A stretch of 64,000 nt of DNA, from positions 1,674,001 to 1,738,000 of the forward strand of contig NZ_JACHLZ010000001.1 of the NCBI RefSeq assembly GCF_014204755.1, written 5' to 3'. Position numbers and translations under genes: made by a program. The notes below the pieces were generated by a model. That model made no database searches, was not told the origin of the DNA, and saw only the letters and a list, made by a program, of their open reading frames with translations. The number at the start of each line of letters is the position of its first letter. Within the stretch, counting starts at the first letter, position 1. The stretch is from Brachybacterium aquaticum. Its GTDB lineage: Bacteria > Actinomycetota > Actinomycetes > Actinomycetales > Dermabacteraceae. Below are positions 1-9,092 of this stretch, piece after piece.

Positions 1-1119
1 CGCGATCGCGGGGAGCGGGGTGCTCACGAGCGCGTACCGGCCGTCCGCCTCGCGGCGCAGCCGGAGCTCGCGCACGATCGAGGCCTGGCCGTTGTAGCCG
101 TCGCTCGCGGAGGTCGGGACCTCGCGCTTGGCGTACTTCCAGTTGTTCATCCAGGCGATCGCCCGCCGCACGCCGAGTGGGTCCTGCTCATCGGGCCAGG
201 TCACGGCGGAGTACCAGTCGTAGCCGTGGTCGAGCCACTGCGGCGTGCGCGACGCCGGCGTGAACAGCTCGCCGTCCCAGTCCCCGACCCAGTAGGCGAA
301 GGTCATGGGCTCGCCGGCGGCATGGCCGTCCATGCTGCCGCCGATGACCCAGTGGACGGTGCCGTCATCGGCGCGCATGCGGAACAGGTCGGGGCACTCG
401 ATGCCGCCGAGGTCCGTGTCGGTCGCGGGATCGACGAGGTAGTCGAAGTTGCGGCGCAGCTGCCACGCGTGGAGATCCGTGCTCGTGTACATCGCGGCAT
501 AGCGCTGCCGGCCGATCACGCACACCCACTCCTGGCGGTCGGGGTCCCACTCGACCTTCGGGTCGCGGAACCAGGCGGCGTTCTCGAGCTCCTGCGGGTT
601 CTCGGCGGTCTCCGCGTCGACGTTGGGGATGACCGGCTCCGCCTCGCGCGTGAAGCTGCGCCCGCCGTCGACGGACCGGTAGAGGTACTGCTGCTGCCGG
701 CCGACCTCCCCCTCGGGCAGGCGGGTGGCGAGCGCGATCACGGCGCCGTCGCCGTACCCGGCGCCGCCATCCGCGTCGACGACCGCGGAGCCGCTCCACA
801 CCGGCTCGACCCCTTCGATCGGGAGCACGGGGCCGTGATGCTCGAAGGTGACGCCGTCCCGTGTCGTGGCGAGGTCCCAGCCGCCGGGCCCCGCGGTCTC
901 CGCGGCATGGAGGTGGTAAACGAGGGTCTCCCCGTCCACCACGATCGGCCGCTGCACGTCGCACAGCCAGCCGGATGACGGGGTGAGGTGATAGACCGCG
1001 CGGAGCGATCCGTCGCCGGCAGCCCGCGCGGCTCCCCCGGTCCCGGCGGCTCCGGCGGCGATCACGGTCCCGATCCCGGCGGCTCGCAGCAGCCCTCGGC
1101 GTGAGAGGTCATGGGTCAT
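1..1119 (-). CDS. Exported GH32 fructan hydrolase (levanase/sucrase type), 3' end cut by window edge
   Basis: The visible 373 codons are open to the window edge, so the C-terminus is missing. The ATG is preceded by a strong GGAGG. Residues 6-35 look like a Tat signal: SRRG followed by a hydrophobic Ala/Gly stretch. Mature-domain landmarks of glycoside hydrolase family 32 are visible: GWLCDVQRP with the nucleophile Asp near 54, FRDPKV with the transition-state Asp near 186, and ECPDLF with the acid/base Glu near 241. The family cleaves beta-fructosyl bonds in levan, inulin or sucrose, and the Tat signal implies action outside the cell. WLCDVQRP differs from the WMNDPNG of invertases and is closer to levanase-type enzymes. 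The exact substrate is not decidable here. A palindrome about 75 bp upstream may be its operator. Confidence 0.9.
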   Translation of the reverse strand, partial: MTHDLSRRGLLRAAGIGTVIAAGAAGTGGAARAAGDGSLRAVYHLTPSSGWLCDVQRPIVVDGETLVYHLHAAETAGPGGWDLATTRDGVTFEHHGPVLPIEGVEPVWSGSAVVDADGGAGYGDGAVIALATRLPEGEVGRQQQYLYRSVDGGRSFTREAEPVIPNVDAETAENPQELENAAWFRDPKVEWDPDRQEWVCVIGRQRYAAMYTSTDLHAWQLRRNFDYLVDPATDTDLGGIECPDLFRMRADDGTVHWVIGGSMDGHAAGEPMTFAYWVGDWDGELFTPASRTPQWLDHGYDWYSAVTWPDEQDPLGVRRAIAWMNNWKYAKREVPTSASDGYNGQASIVRELRLRREADGRYALVSTPLPAIA

Positions 1120-1191
1120 GTCTACTCCTCCTCGAGTACGACGGCCGGCGCCCTGTTCGCCCCGCGCCTCGGTGCGCGTGGGCTCCACAAC

Positions 1192-1209
1192 CGATCAATC
1201 GATTGATCG
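1192..1209. promoter_or_regulatory. 18-bp perfect palindrome, LacI-type operator candidate
   Basis: CGATCAATC followed by GATTGATCG is a perfect inverted repeat with a central CG, lying about 75 bp upstream of the fructan hydrolase start. Central-CG palindromes of this size are typical LacI-family operators, and sugar hydrolases are commonly under such regulators. No regulator gene is in the window, so the assignment is inference. Confidence 0.5.
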
Positions 1210-1291
1210 CCAGCTCGGCGCCGACCCTACGCATCCGGCGGCGCGGAGGGAAGAGGAAGAAAGGGGAAAGGCCCGGCATCGCGCACACGAA

Positions 1292-1317
1292 GGGCCCCGA
1301 TCCGAAGACCGGGGCCC
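1292..1317 (-). terminator. Intrinsic terminator after the minus-strand tRNA array
   Basis: GGGCCCCG pairs perfectly with CGGGGCCC across a short loop, followed on the minus strand by TTCGTG. It lies about 10 nt beyond the last tRNA of the array and separates it from the downstream fructan hydrolase gene. Confidence 0.7.
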
Positions 1318-1327
1318 GTGCTCTCGG

Positions 1328-1399
1328 TGGGCGATACTGGGTTCGAACCAGTGACCTCTTCCGTGTCAGGGAAGCGCGCTACCGCTGCGCCAATCGCCC
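1328..1399 (-). tRNA. tRNA-Val (GAC)
   Basis: A 72-nt cloverleaf with acceptor GGGCGAT/ATCGCCC, anticodon stem CTTCC/GGAAG and loop CTGACAC, giving anticodon GAC. CCA is not encoded (CCG follows the discriminator). It differs from the plus-strand tRNA-Val(GAC) by one T-loop base. Confidence 0.97.
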
Positions 1400-1420
1400 G
1401 GGCGGCACCCTGGGGTGCCG

Positions 1421-1494
1421 TGGAGGTGGGTACGGGATTCGAACCCGTGTACACGGCTTTGCAGGCCGTTGCCTGACCACTCGGCCAACCCACC
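1421..1494 (-). tRNA. tRNA-Cys (GCA)
   Basis: A 74-nt gene including an encoded CCA. The acceptor is GGTGGGT/ACCCACC, and the anticodon loop CTGCAAA between ACGGC/GCCGT gives GCA. It is third in the minus-strand order Val(CAC)-Gly-Cys-Val(GAC). Confidence 0.96.
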
Positions 1495-1560
1495 GGATGA
1501 TGCGTGCGCATCATACGGAACAGCGCCCCCGACGTGATGTCGGGAGCGCCGCTCCCCGGG

Positions 1561-1633
1561 AGCGGACAACCGGACTCGAACCGGCGACCCTCACCTTGGC
1601 AAGGTGATGCTCTACCAACTGAGCTATGTCCGC
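1561..1633 (-). tRNA. tRNA-Gly (GCC)
   Basis: A 73-nt cloverleaf with acceptor GCGGACA/TGTCCGC, anticodon stem TCACC/GGTGA and loop TTGCCAA, giving anticodon GCC. CCA is not encoded. The body is identical to the plus-strand tRNA-Gly about 600 bp away. Confidence 0.97.
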
Positions 1634-1659
1634 AGGACAGGGATCCGAAGATCCTGCCG

Positions 1660-1731
1660 TGGGCGATACTGGGATCGAACCAGTGACCTCTTCCGTGTGA
1701 AGGAAGCGCGCTACCCCTGCGCCAATCGCCC
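1660..1731 (-). tRNA. tRNA-Val (CAC)
   Basis: A 72-nt cloverleaf, near-identical to tRNA-Val(GAC) but with loop TTCACAC, giving anticodon CAC. It is the first gene of the minus-strand array. A TAAGCT hexamer at 1769-1774 on the minus strand is a possible -10, without a convincing -35. Confidence 0.97.
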
Positions 1732-2224
1732 TGGGGGTGATGTCCGCTCTCTCGATCGGACTCGAAGAAGCTTACATGGTCCGATGGGGTGCTCGCGCCC
1801 TGAGCGGGTGTGACCTGCATCCCCCTCGCCTTCCGAGGGGTGCCGCAGCCCCGCGCCCGCCCGGACACCCCTGGATCCGCGCAGGCCCCCACACTTACCG
1901 GAAGCCCCCGACGCCGGACATCCGGACCCGAGCTCCGCGACCGCTCCCGCCACCACCACCGCGCCGGCACCTGAATCGTGCGCCCGAGTCGTCCACCCTC
2001 CCGGACCGTGCACCCACCCGAGTTGTGCGCCCTCACGATCGATGTGTCGCCCGACATCGACCGTGAGCGCGCACAGGTCCGCGCCACCGCTCTCCTCTTC
2101 CCCCGCAACCGCCGCCGCGCCCGACACTGCAACCTCCGCCGTGACCTCGGACACTGAGAGCCTCCAGTATTTGCACGGAGGCTCGGACCCGCCTAAGGTA
2201 TTCCTTCGTCGGCCTGGCCGATGT
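1732..2224. other. Noncoding spacer between divergent tRNA arrays
   Basis: I see no convincing gene in this stretch. Open frames here lack ribosome binding sites and run through tRNA genes. It holds the plus-strand promoter at 2171-2199 and probably the minus-strand array promoter near 1769. A partly repeated GTGCGCCC-containing segment lies around 1980-2050, of unknown meaning. Confidence 0.6.
2171..2199 (+). promoter_or_regulatory. Promoter of the plus-strand tRNA-Gly/tRNA-Val array
   Basis: TTGCAC, a 17-bp spacer and TAAGGT form a good sigma-70-type promoter. Expected transcription start is near 2206, about 19 nt before the mature tRNA-Gly. Confidence 0.8.
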
Positions 2225-2300
2225 GCGGACATAGCTCAGTTGGTAGAGCATCACCTTGCCAAGGTGAGGGTCGCCGGTTCGAGTCCGGTTGTCCGCTCCA
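2225..2300 (+). tRNA. tRNA-Gly (GCC)
   Basis: Same body as the minus-strand tRNA-Gly, with anticodon GCC in loop TTGCCAA. Unlike that copy it carries an encoded 3' CCA. It sits directly behind a good promoter and about 25 nt ahead of tRNA-Val. Confidence 0.97.
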
Positions 2301-2325
2301 TCCCACCCCCGCGCTCCGGCGCATC

Positions 2326-2400
2326 GGGCGATTGGCGCAGCGGTAGCGCGCTTCCCTGACACGGAAGAGGTCACTGGTTCGATCCCAGTATCGCCCACCA
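2326..2400 (+). tRNA. tRNA-Val (GAC)
   Basis: A 72-nt cloverleaf plus encoded CCA, with anticodon GAC in loop CTGACAC. It is a near duplicate of the minus-strand tRNA-Val(GAC), with a T-loop base change. Second and last gene of this array. Confidence 0.97.
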
Positions 2401-2406
2401 CCCACG

Positions 2407-2430
2407 AGGCCCCGGCTCCTGCCGGGGCCT
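2407..2430 (+). terminator. Terminator of the plus-strand tRNA array
   Basis: AGGCCCCGGC pairs perfectly with GCCGGGGCCT over a 4-nt loop, followed by TCGTCG. It begins 6 nt after the encoded CCA of tRNA-Val. Confidence 0.8.
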
Positions 2431-2529
2431 TCGTCGTACGCGGGTCGTTCCCGGGTCGCTCCCGAGACGCTCCCACCCGCCTCTCGCGCCCGATCCTCCC
2501 CGTTACCTTGTGAGCACCCCGATGGACGG

Positions 2530-2701
2530 GGTCTGGTCGCTCGGCCGGGTATGGCTTTGTTGCCCTGCCATCAATGGTCCGGGGGGTGTTGCCGCCCGGT
2601 CGAGAGACACGCGTTGACCGCTGATAGGGACACGGCCCAGCATTTCTGAGGTCTCTTCGTAACGTGGGTGCCGGCACCGGGTGTCAAGACTGCGACCAGC
2701 A
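2530..2701 (+). ncRNA. Probable IS110 bridge RNA region
   Basis: In characterised IS110 elements such as IS621, the noncoding end upstream of the recombinase encodes a structured guide RNA. Its two loops pair with the element junction and with the target. This stretch is in the right place and lacks a gene. It contains short hairpins (for example TGGC/GCCA near 2550-2570) and a 10-mer shared with the right end, as expected of a donor-loop guide. The boundaries and folding are inferred. Confidence 0.4.
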
Positions 2702-2729
2702 ATGATGCTCCAGGGAAGGACAGCATCAT
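2702..2729 (+). promoter_or_regulatory. Hairpin occluding transposase RBS and start codon
   Basis: ATGATGCT (2702-2709) is perfectly complementary to AGCATCAT (2722-2729) across a 12-nt loop. The loop carries the ribosome binding site AAGGA, and the last stem bases include the first two bases of the ATG. The hairpin would form in any transcript reading in from outside and lower transposase translation. Confidence 0.7.
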
Positions 2730-3951
2730 GGACACACGATTCGCGGTCGTCGTCGGCCTCGACGTCGGGAAGAGCAGCCATCATGCCTGCGCGCTTGATC
2801 CCGCCGGGAACAAGCTGTTCGACAAGCCTCTCCCGCAGGACGAGTCCGAGCTCCGCGTGCTGTTCACCCAGCTGCAGAACCACGGTGAAGTGCTGATGGT
2901 GGTCGATCAGCCCAACACCATCGGAGCGTTGCCGATCGCGGTCGCCCGCGAGGTCGGCTGCTCCGTCGCCTACCTGCCGGGCCTGGCGATGCGGAAGGCC
3001 GCAGACCTCTATCCGGGCAGGTCAAAGACCGACGCGCGGGACGCGTTCATCATCGCTGACATGGCCCGGACCATGCCCCACACCCTCCGACAGGTCGACC
3101 GCGACAGCGACGTCCTCTCCGCTCTGAAGGTCCTCGCCGGGTTCGACGAGGACCTCGCCCACGAGACCACGCGGGCGCTGAACCGGATCCGGTCTCTGCT
3201 CACGCAGATTCATCCCGCGCTCGAGCGAGTCTTCGTCGGCGGGACCCTCTCGACCGGGCTCGTGCTGGACCTGCTGGAGAAGTTCGGCGGCCCGACCGGG
3301 CTCAAGAGTGCAGGCAGGAGCAGGGTTCTACGGTTCGCTCGGGCCCATTCGCGCCGTGACCCCGAAGTGCTGATCGACCAGATCTTCACCGCGCTGGGTG
3401 AGCAGACCGTGATCGTGCCAGCGACCGCGGCAGTGGAACTCGTGATTCCCAGAGTCGCTGGTCAGGTGAAGGAGCTGAAGGAGCAGCGGGCGACCGTGGC
3501 GAGGGAGGTCGAGACCATGCTGGAGGACTTCCCTCTCGCCTCGGTCTTGATGAGCATGCCGGGGATCGGCATCAAGACCGCCGCCCAGATCCTCCTGACC
3601 ATCGGCGACGCCTCCGCGTTTGAGACCCCAGGCCACCTCGCGGCCTATGCCGGAATCGCGCCGGTCACACGAAGATCCGGCACCTCGATCCGCGGAGAGT
3701 TCCCCGCACGTTCAGGCAACAAGCGGTTGAAGAACGCGCTGTTCTACTCCGCCTGGGTCGCCTCTCACTCGGACCCGATCTCCAAGGCCTACTACGATCG
3801 CAAACGCGCCGAGGGCAAGCGCCACAACGCCGCCGTGATCTGCCTGGCCCGCCGCCGCTGCAACGTCATCTTCGCGATGCTCCGCGACGGCACCTACTAC
3901 CAGCCCCCGACCACCACCCCGACCCCCGAGCCGGCCGCTCTTGCGGCTTGA
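2728..3951 (+). CDS. IS110-family transposase (DEDD recombinase)
   Basis: This 407-residue protein is the full length for the family. The N-terminal RuvC-like domain has VGLDVGK (Asp12), VVDQP (Asp60) and KTDARD (Asp102, Asp105). The C-terminal transposase domain has MPGIGIKTAAQIL near 278 and YAGIAPVTRRSGTS near 307-320, with the likely serine nucleophile in SGTS. IS110 enzymes move DNA with a bridge RNA. The usual second acidic residue Glu is Asp here, as in some actinobacterial relatives I recall. The ATG at 2728 is chosen because AAGGA lies 8 nt upstream; an upstream in-frame ATG at 2668 lacks one. Nothing visible breaks the gene. Confidence 0.95.
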   Translation: MDTRFAVVVGLDVGKSSHHACALDPAGNKLFDKPLPQDESELRVLFTQLQNHGEVLMVVDQPNTIGALPIAVAREVGCSVAYLPGLAMRKAADLYPGRSKTDARDAFIIADMARTMPHTLRQVDRDSDVLSALKVLAGFDEDLAHETTRALNRIRSLLTQIHPALERVFVGGTLSTGLVLDLLEKFGGPTGLKSAGRSRVLRFARAHSRRDPEVLIDQIFTALGEQTVIVPATAAVELVIPRVAGQVKELKEQRATVAREVETMLEDFPLASVLMSMPGIGIKTAAQILLTIGDASAFETPGHLAAYAGIAPVTRRSGTSIRGEFPARSGNKRLKNALFYSAWVASHSDPISKAYYDRKRAEGKRHNAAVICLARRRCNVIFAMLRDGTYYQPPTTTPTPEPAALAA

Positions 3952-4055
3952 CTCAGAACATAGGGACACCCCCCCCTGCGAGGCCTCCGCAACCCCCGAC
4001 CGCATGTACTGGGCACTCTGCACTCGTTCCCGGGCAAGCCGACTACTCTGGGGCC

Positions 4056-6221
<2,166 letters not shown>

Positions 6222-6249
6222 CCCTGCCGCCCGACCCCGTCGGCCGCGG

Positions 6250-6270
6250 CGCGCGGGATCATCCCGCGCG
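6250..6270 (+). terminator. GC-rich hairpin between glgX and treY
   Basis: CGCGCGGG and CCCGCGCG form a perfect 8-bp stem around ATCAT, about 30 nt after the glgX stop. No U-tract follows, so it may slow or protect the transcript rather than end it. Confidence 0.4.
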
Positions 6271-6283
6271 TCGCCCGGCCGGG

Positions 6284-6361
6284 CCCGTCGCCCGACGGGG
6301 CCCGTCGGCTGGCTGGGCTCGTCCGCCGGGTCTCCCGCCCGCCCGTCCCCGTCGGCCGACG
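6284..6361. repeat. Two copies of the CCCGTCGGCCGACGGG-type palindrome
   Basis: CCCGTCGCCCGACGGG at 6284-6299 is one base off a perfect 16-mer palindrome, and CGTCGGCCGACG at 6350-6361 is its perfect 12-bp core. Both lie in the glgX-treY spacer. Similar cores recur elsewhere in the window. Confidence 0.5.
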
Positions 6362-6422
6362 ACCGTCGATCCCGACGCCCGCACCCAGCGATCCCCACCA
6401 GCGATCCAGGAGAGCACCGACC

Positions 6423-9092
6423 GTGAGCACCGATCCCGGCCACCGAGCCTCGACGCGGGAGCGGGGTCCCGCTCCCCGCAGCCGCGAGGCCGCCACGACC
6501 ACGGGCGCGCTGCGCGCCGTGCGCCCCGTCCCGACCTCCACCTACCGCCTGCAGCTGCACGCCGGATTCACCGCCGACGACGCCGCGGAGCTGATCCCCT
6601 ACCTGGCCCGTCTCGGTGTCGGGCACGTGTTCTGCTCCCCCGTGCTGCAGGCCTCCCCCGGCTCCACCCACGGCTACGACGTGGTCGATCACACCCGCAT
6701 CTCCGAGGAGATCGGCGGGGAGGAGGCGCTGCGACGCCTCGCGGACACCGCGCACGTGCACGGCATGGGACTGATCGTCGACGTGGTCCCCAACCATATG
6801 GCGATTCCCACCCCGATCTGGCACAACCGCGCCCTGTGGTCCGTGCTGCGCGACGGCCCGGACTCCCCCTTCGCCGACTGGTTCGACATCGACCTGGCCG
6901 GCGAACGCTCCGTGCTGATCCCGGTGCTGGGCCGCCCGATCGGCGCGGTCCTGGCCGACGGGGAGATCACGATGGGCACGGCGGGGATCCCGCAGGCCGA
7001 CGGGTCGGTGCGCGAGGAGACCGTGGTGCGCTACTACGACCACGTCCTGCCCGTCGCCGCCGGGACCGAGCACCTGGGTCTCGCGGACCTGCTGGACCGC
7101 CAGTGGTACCGCCTGGCCTATTGGAAGGTCTCCGACGAGGAGCTGAACTACCGGCGCTTCTTCGACGTGGACACCCTCGCCGCGGTGCGGGTCGAGCTGC
7201 CGAGCGTCTTCGACGCCACGCACGCCACGCTGCTGCGTCTGCAGGGCGAGGGCGTGATCGACGGCTACCGCATCGACCATCCCGATGGGCTCGCCGATCC
7301 GCGGGGCTACCTGCGCGATCTCGAGCGAGCCACCGGCGGCGCCTGGACCGTGGTGGAGAAGATCCTCGAGGGCGAGGAGCACCTGCCCGGGGACTTCCCC
7401 TGCGCCGGCACCACCGGCTACGACGCCCTGTGGCGGGTGGCGGGCCTGTTCCACGACCCGCACGGCGCGCTGGGCCTCACCCATCTGTGGCAGCGCCGCA
7501 CCGACGACCTGCGGCCCTTCGAGGAGGTCGCCGAGGAGTCCACCGATCTCATCATCTCCACGAGCCTGTGGGCGGAGATCGAGCGGCTCACTACCCTCAT
7601 CCACCGCATCTGCCAGGAGGACATCCGCCTGCGCGACACCACCCGGCGCAACATCCAGAAGGTGGTCGTGGCGCTGCTGGGCTCGATGGACCGCTACCGC
7701 GCCTACATCGTCCCCGGCGAGCCCGCCCCCGGCGGCGAGCGCGCCGTCATCGAGCAGGCCGCCGCCCGGGCCCGGATGCGGCTCGGCGAGGACGAGGACG
7801 TGGTGGCGACCCTGGAGCTGGTCGTGGCGCTGGTGTGCGGGGACGAGGTGGGCAGTGCCGGCCGCACCCGCTCCGCCGACCGCGACGAGGTCGTGGTGCG
7901 CTTCGCGCAGACCTGCGGCCCCGTGCACGCCAAGGGCCTGGAGGACACCGCCTTCTATCGCTACTCGCGGTTCGTGGCGGTCAACGAGGTCGGCTCGGAC
8001 CCGGACCGGATCGGGGTCGAGCCCGACGAGCTGCACGACCACGCCCAGTACATGCTCCGCACCCGTCCGGACGCGATGACCACCCTGTCCACCCACGACA
8101 CCAAGCGCAGCGAGGACGTGCGCGCCCGCCTCGCGGTGCTCACCGAGCAGCCGTTGGAGTGGGCGCTGCTGGTCCAGGACCTCGACCGGGCGACCGCCTC
8201 CCTGCGCGGGGACCGGGTGGACGGCGCGATCGAGCTGCTGCTGTGGCAGATCCTCGCCGCCTGCTGGGAGCTGCCCGGCTCCGGCGCCGCCCCGCTCGAC
8301 GCGGAGCGCCTGGAGGGCTATCTCCTCAAGGCAATGCGCGAGGCGAAGTCCCACACCACCTGGACCGAGCAGGACGCCGAGTACGAGCGGCAGGTGCTGG
8401 AGCTGGGCCGCGGAGCGCTCGAGAACGAGGAGGTGGCGCGGATCCTCACCGACTGGACCCGCCGCACCGCCGCCGTGCAGCGCACCGCCATCCTCGGCCA
8501 GAAGCTCGTGCAGCTGACCATGCCGGGCGTGCCCGACGTGTACCAGGGCAACGAGACCGTGGACCTGTCCCTGGTCGATCCGGACAACCGCCGCGAGGTC
8601 GACCACGCCGCCCACGCCGCACGCCTGGCGCGGATGATCGAGGGCGCCGGCCCCGAGGGGATCGGTGACGAGAAGCTGTGGCTCACCCACCGCGCCCTCG
8701 TGCTGCGCCGCGACCGGCCGGACCTGTTCCAGGGCCGCGAGGCGACCTACCGTCCCCTGCCCACCACCACCGGGCACGCGGTCGCCTTCGGACGCGCGGT
8801 CGGCGAGGAGCAGGTCGAGGTGATCACCGTGGTGACCCGCCTGGCCCACGGCCTGTCCCAGCGCGGCGGCTGGGGCGAGAACTGGATCGCCCTGCCCGAG
8901 GGGCGCTGGCGCGACACCCTCAGCGGCGCCGAGCACGAGGGCGGGATGGTGGCGCTGGACGCGCTGCTGCGCGACTGGCCGGTCGCACTGCTGGTGCGCG
9001 CCGGCTCCCACACCACCCCCACCGGAGCAATCCCGGCGCTGGACGCTCGGACGCTCCACGACACCGAGGACGACGAGCAGGAGCAGCGATGA
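6423..9092 (+). CDS. treY: Malto-oligosyltrehalose synthase
   Basis: This 889-residue GH13 enzyme isomerises the reducing-end alpha-1,4 bond of malto-oligosaccharides to the alpha,alpha-1,1 bond of a trehalosyl end. Motifs include TSTYRLQLHAGFTADDA near the start, VPNHMAIP, DGYRIDHPDGL with the nucleophile Asp near 284, VVEKIL with the catalytic Glu, and STHDTKRSEDVRAR. The length suits TreY. The GTG start has GGAGAG upstream. The stop overlaps the treZ start as ATGA, so the two are translationally coupled. The order glgX-treY-treZ is the conserved trehalose-from-glycogen operon. Confidence 0.96.
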   Translation: MSTDPGHRASTRERGPAPRSREAATTTGALRAVRPVPTSTYRLQLHAGFTADDAAELIPYLARLGVGHVFCSPVLQASPGSTHGYDVVDHTRISEEIGGEEALRRLADTAHVHGMGLIVDVVPNHMAIPTPIWHNRALWSVLRDGPDSPFADWFDIDLAGERSVLIPVLGRPIGAVLADGEITMGTAGIPQADGSVREETVVRYYDHVLPVAAGTEHLGLADLLDRQWYRLAYWKVSDEELNYRRFFDVDTLAAVRVELPSVFDATHATLLRLQGEGVIDGYRIDHPDGLADPRGYLRDLERATGGAWTVVEKILEGEEHLPGDFPCAGTTGYDALWRVAGLFHDPHGALGLTHLWQRRTDDLRPFEEVAEESTDLIISTSLWAEIERLTTLIHRICQEDIRLRDTTRRNIQKVVVALLGSMDRYRAYIVPGEPAPGGERAVIEQAAARARMRLGEDEDVVATLELVVALVCGDEVGSAGRTRSADRDEVVVRFAQTCGPVHAKGLEDTAFYRYSRFVAVNEVGSDPDRIGVEPDELHDHAQYMLRTRPDAMTTLSTHDTKRSEDVRARLAVLTEQPLEWALLVQDLDRATASLRGDRVDGAIELLLWQILAACWELPGSGAAPLDAERLEGYLLKAMREAKSHTTWTEQDAEYERQVLELGRGALENEEVARILTDWTRRTAAVQRTAILGQKLVQLTMPGVPDVYQGNETVDLSLVDPDNRREVDHAAHAARLARMIEGAGPEGIGDEKLWLTHRALVLRRDRPDLFQGREATYRPLPTTTGHAVAFGRAVGEEQVEVITVVTRLAHGLSQRGGWGENWIALPEGRWRDTLSGAEHEGGMVALDALLRDWPVALLVRAGSHTTPTGAIPALDARTLHDTEDDEQEQR

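Larger units (their letters stand above)
2511..3980 (+). mobile_element. IS110-family insertion sequence (ends approximate)
   Basis: One intact transposase gene is preceded by about 210 nt of noncoding DNA and followed by a short tail, the usual IS110 plan. This family lacks ordinary terminal inverted repeats, so the ends cannot be fixed by eye. The right end is probably near 3960-3970, because the 10-mer ATAGGGACAC there also occurs at 2624-2633, inside the presumed bridge-RNA region. The left end should lie after the tRNA terminator at 2430. The element separates the tRNA array from the glgX-treY-treZ genes. Confidence 0.6.

Noticed and set aside
1227..2132. A 301-codon minus-strand frame over the tRNA cluster
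   Set aside because: It runs through four tRNA genes and a terminator, and the translation shows no domain.
1328..3980. Integrated prophage or genomic island at the tRNA cluster
   Set aside because: No integrase, excisionase or direct-repeat att pair is visible. The only mobile gene is the IS110 transposase, which does not integrate at tRNA genes in the site-specific island manner.
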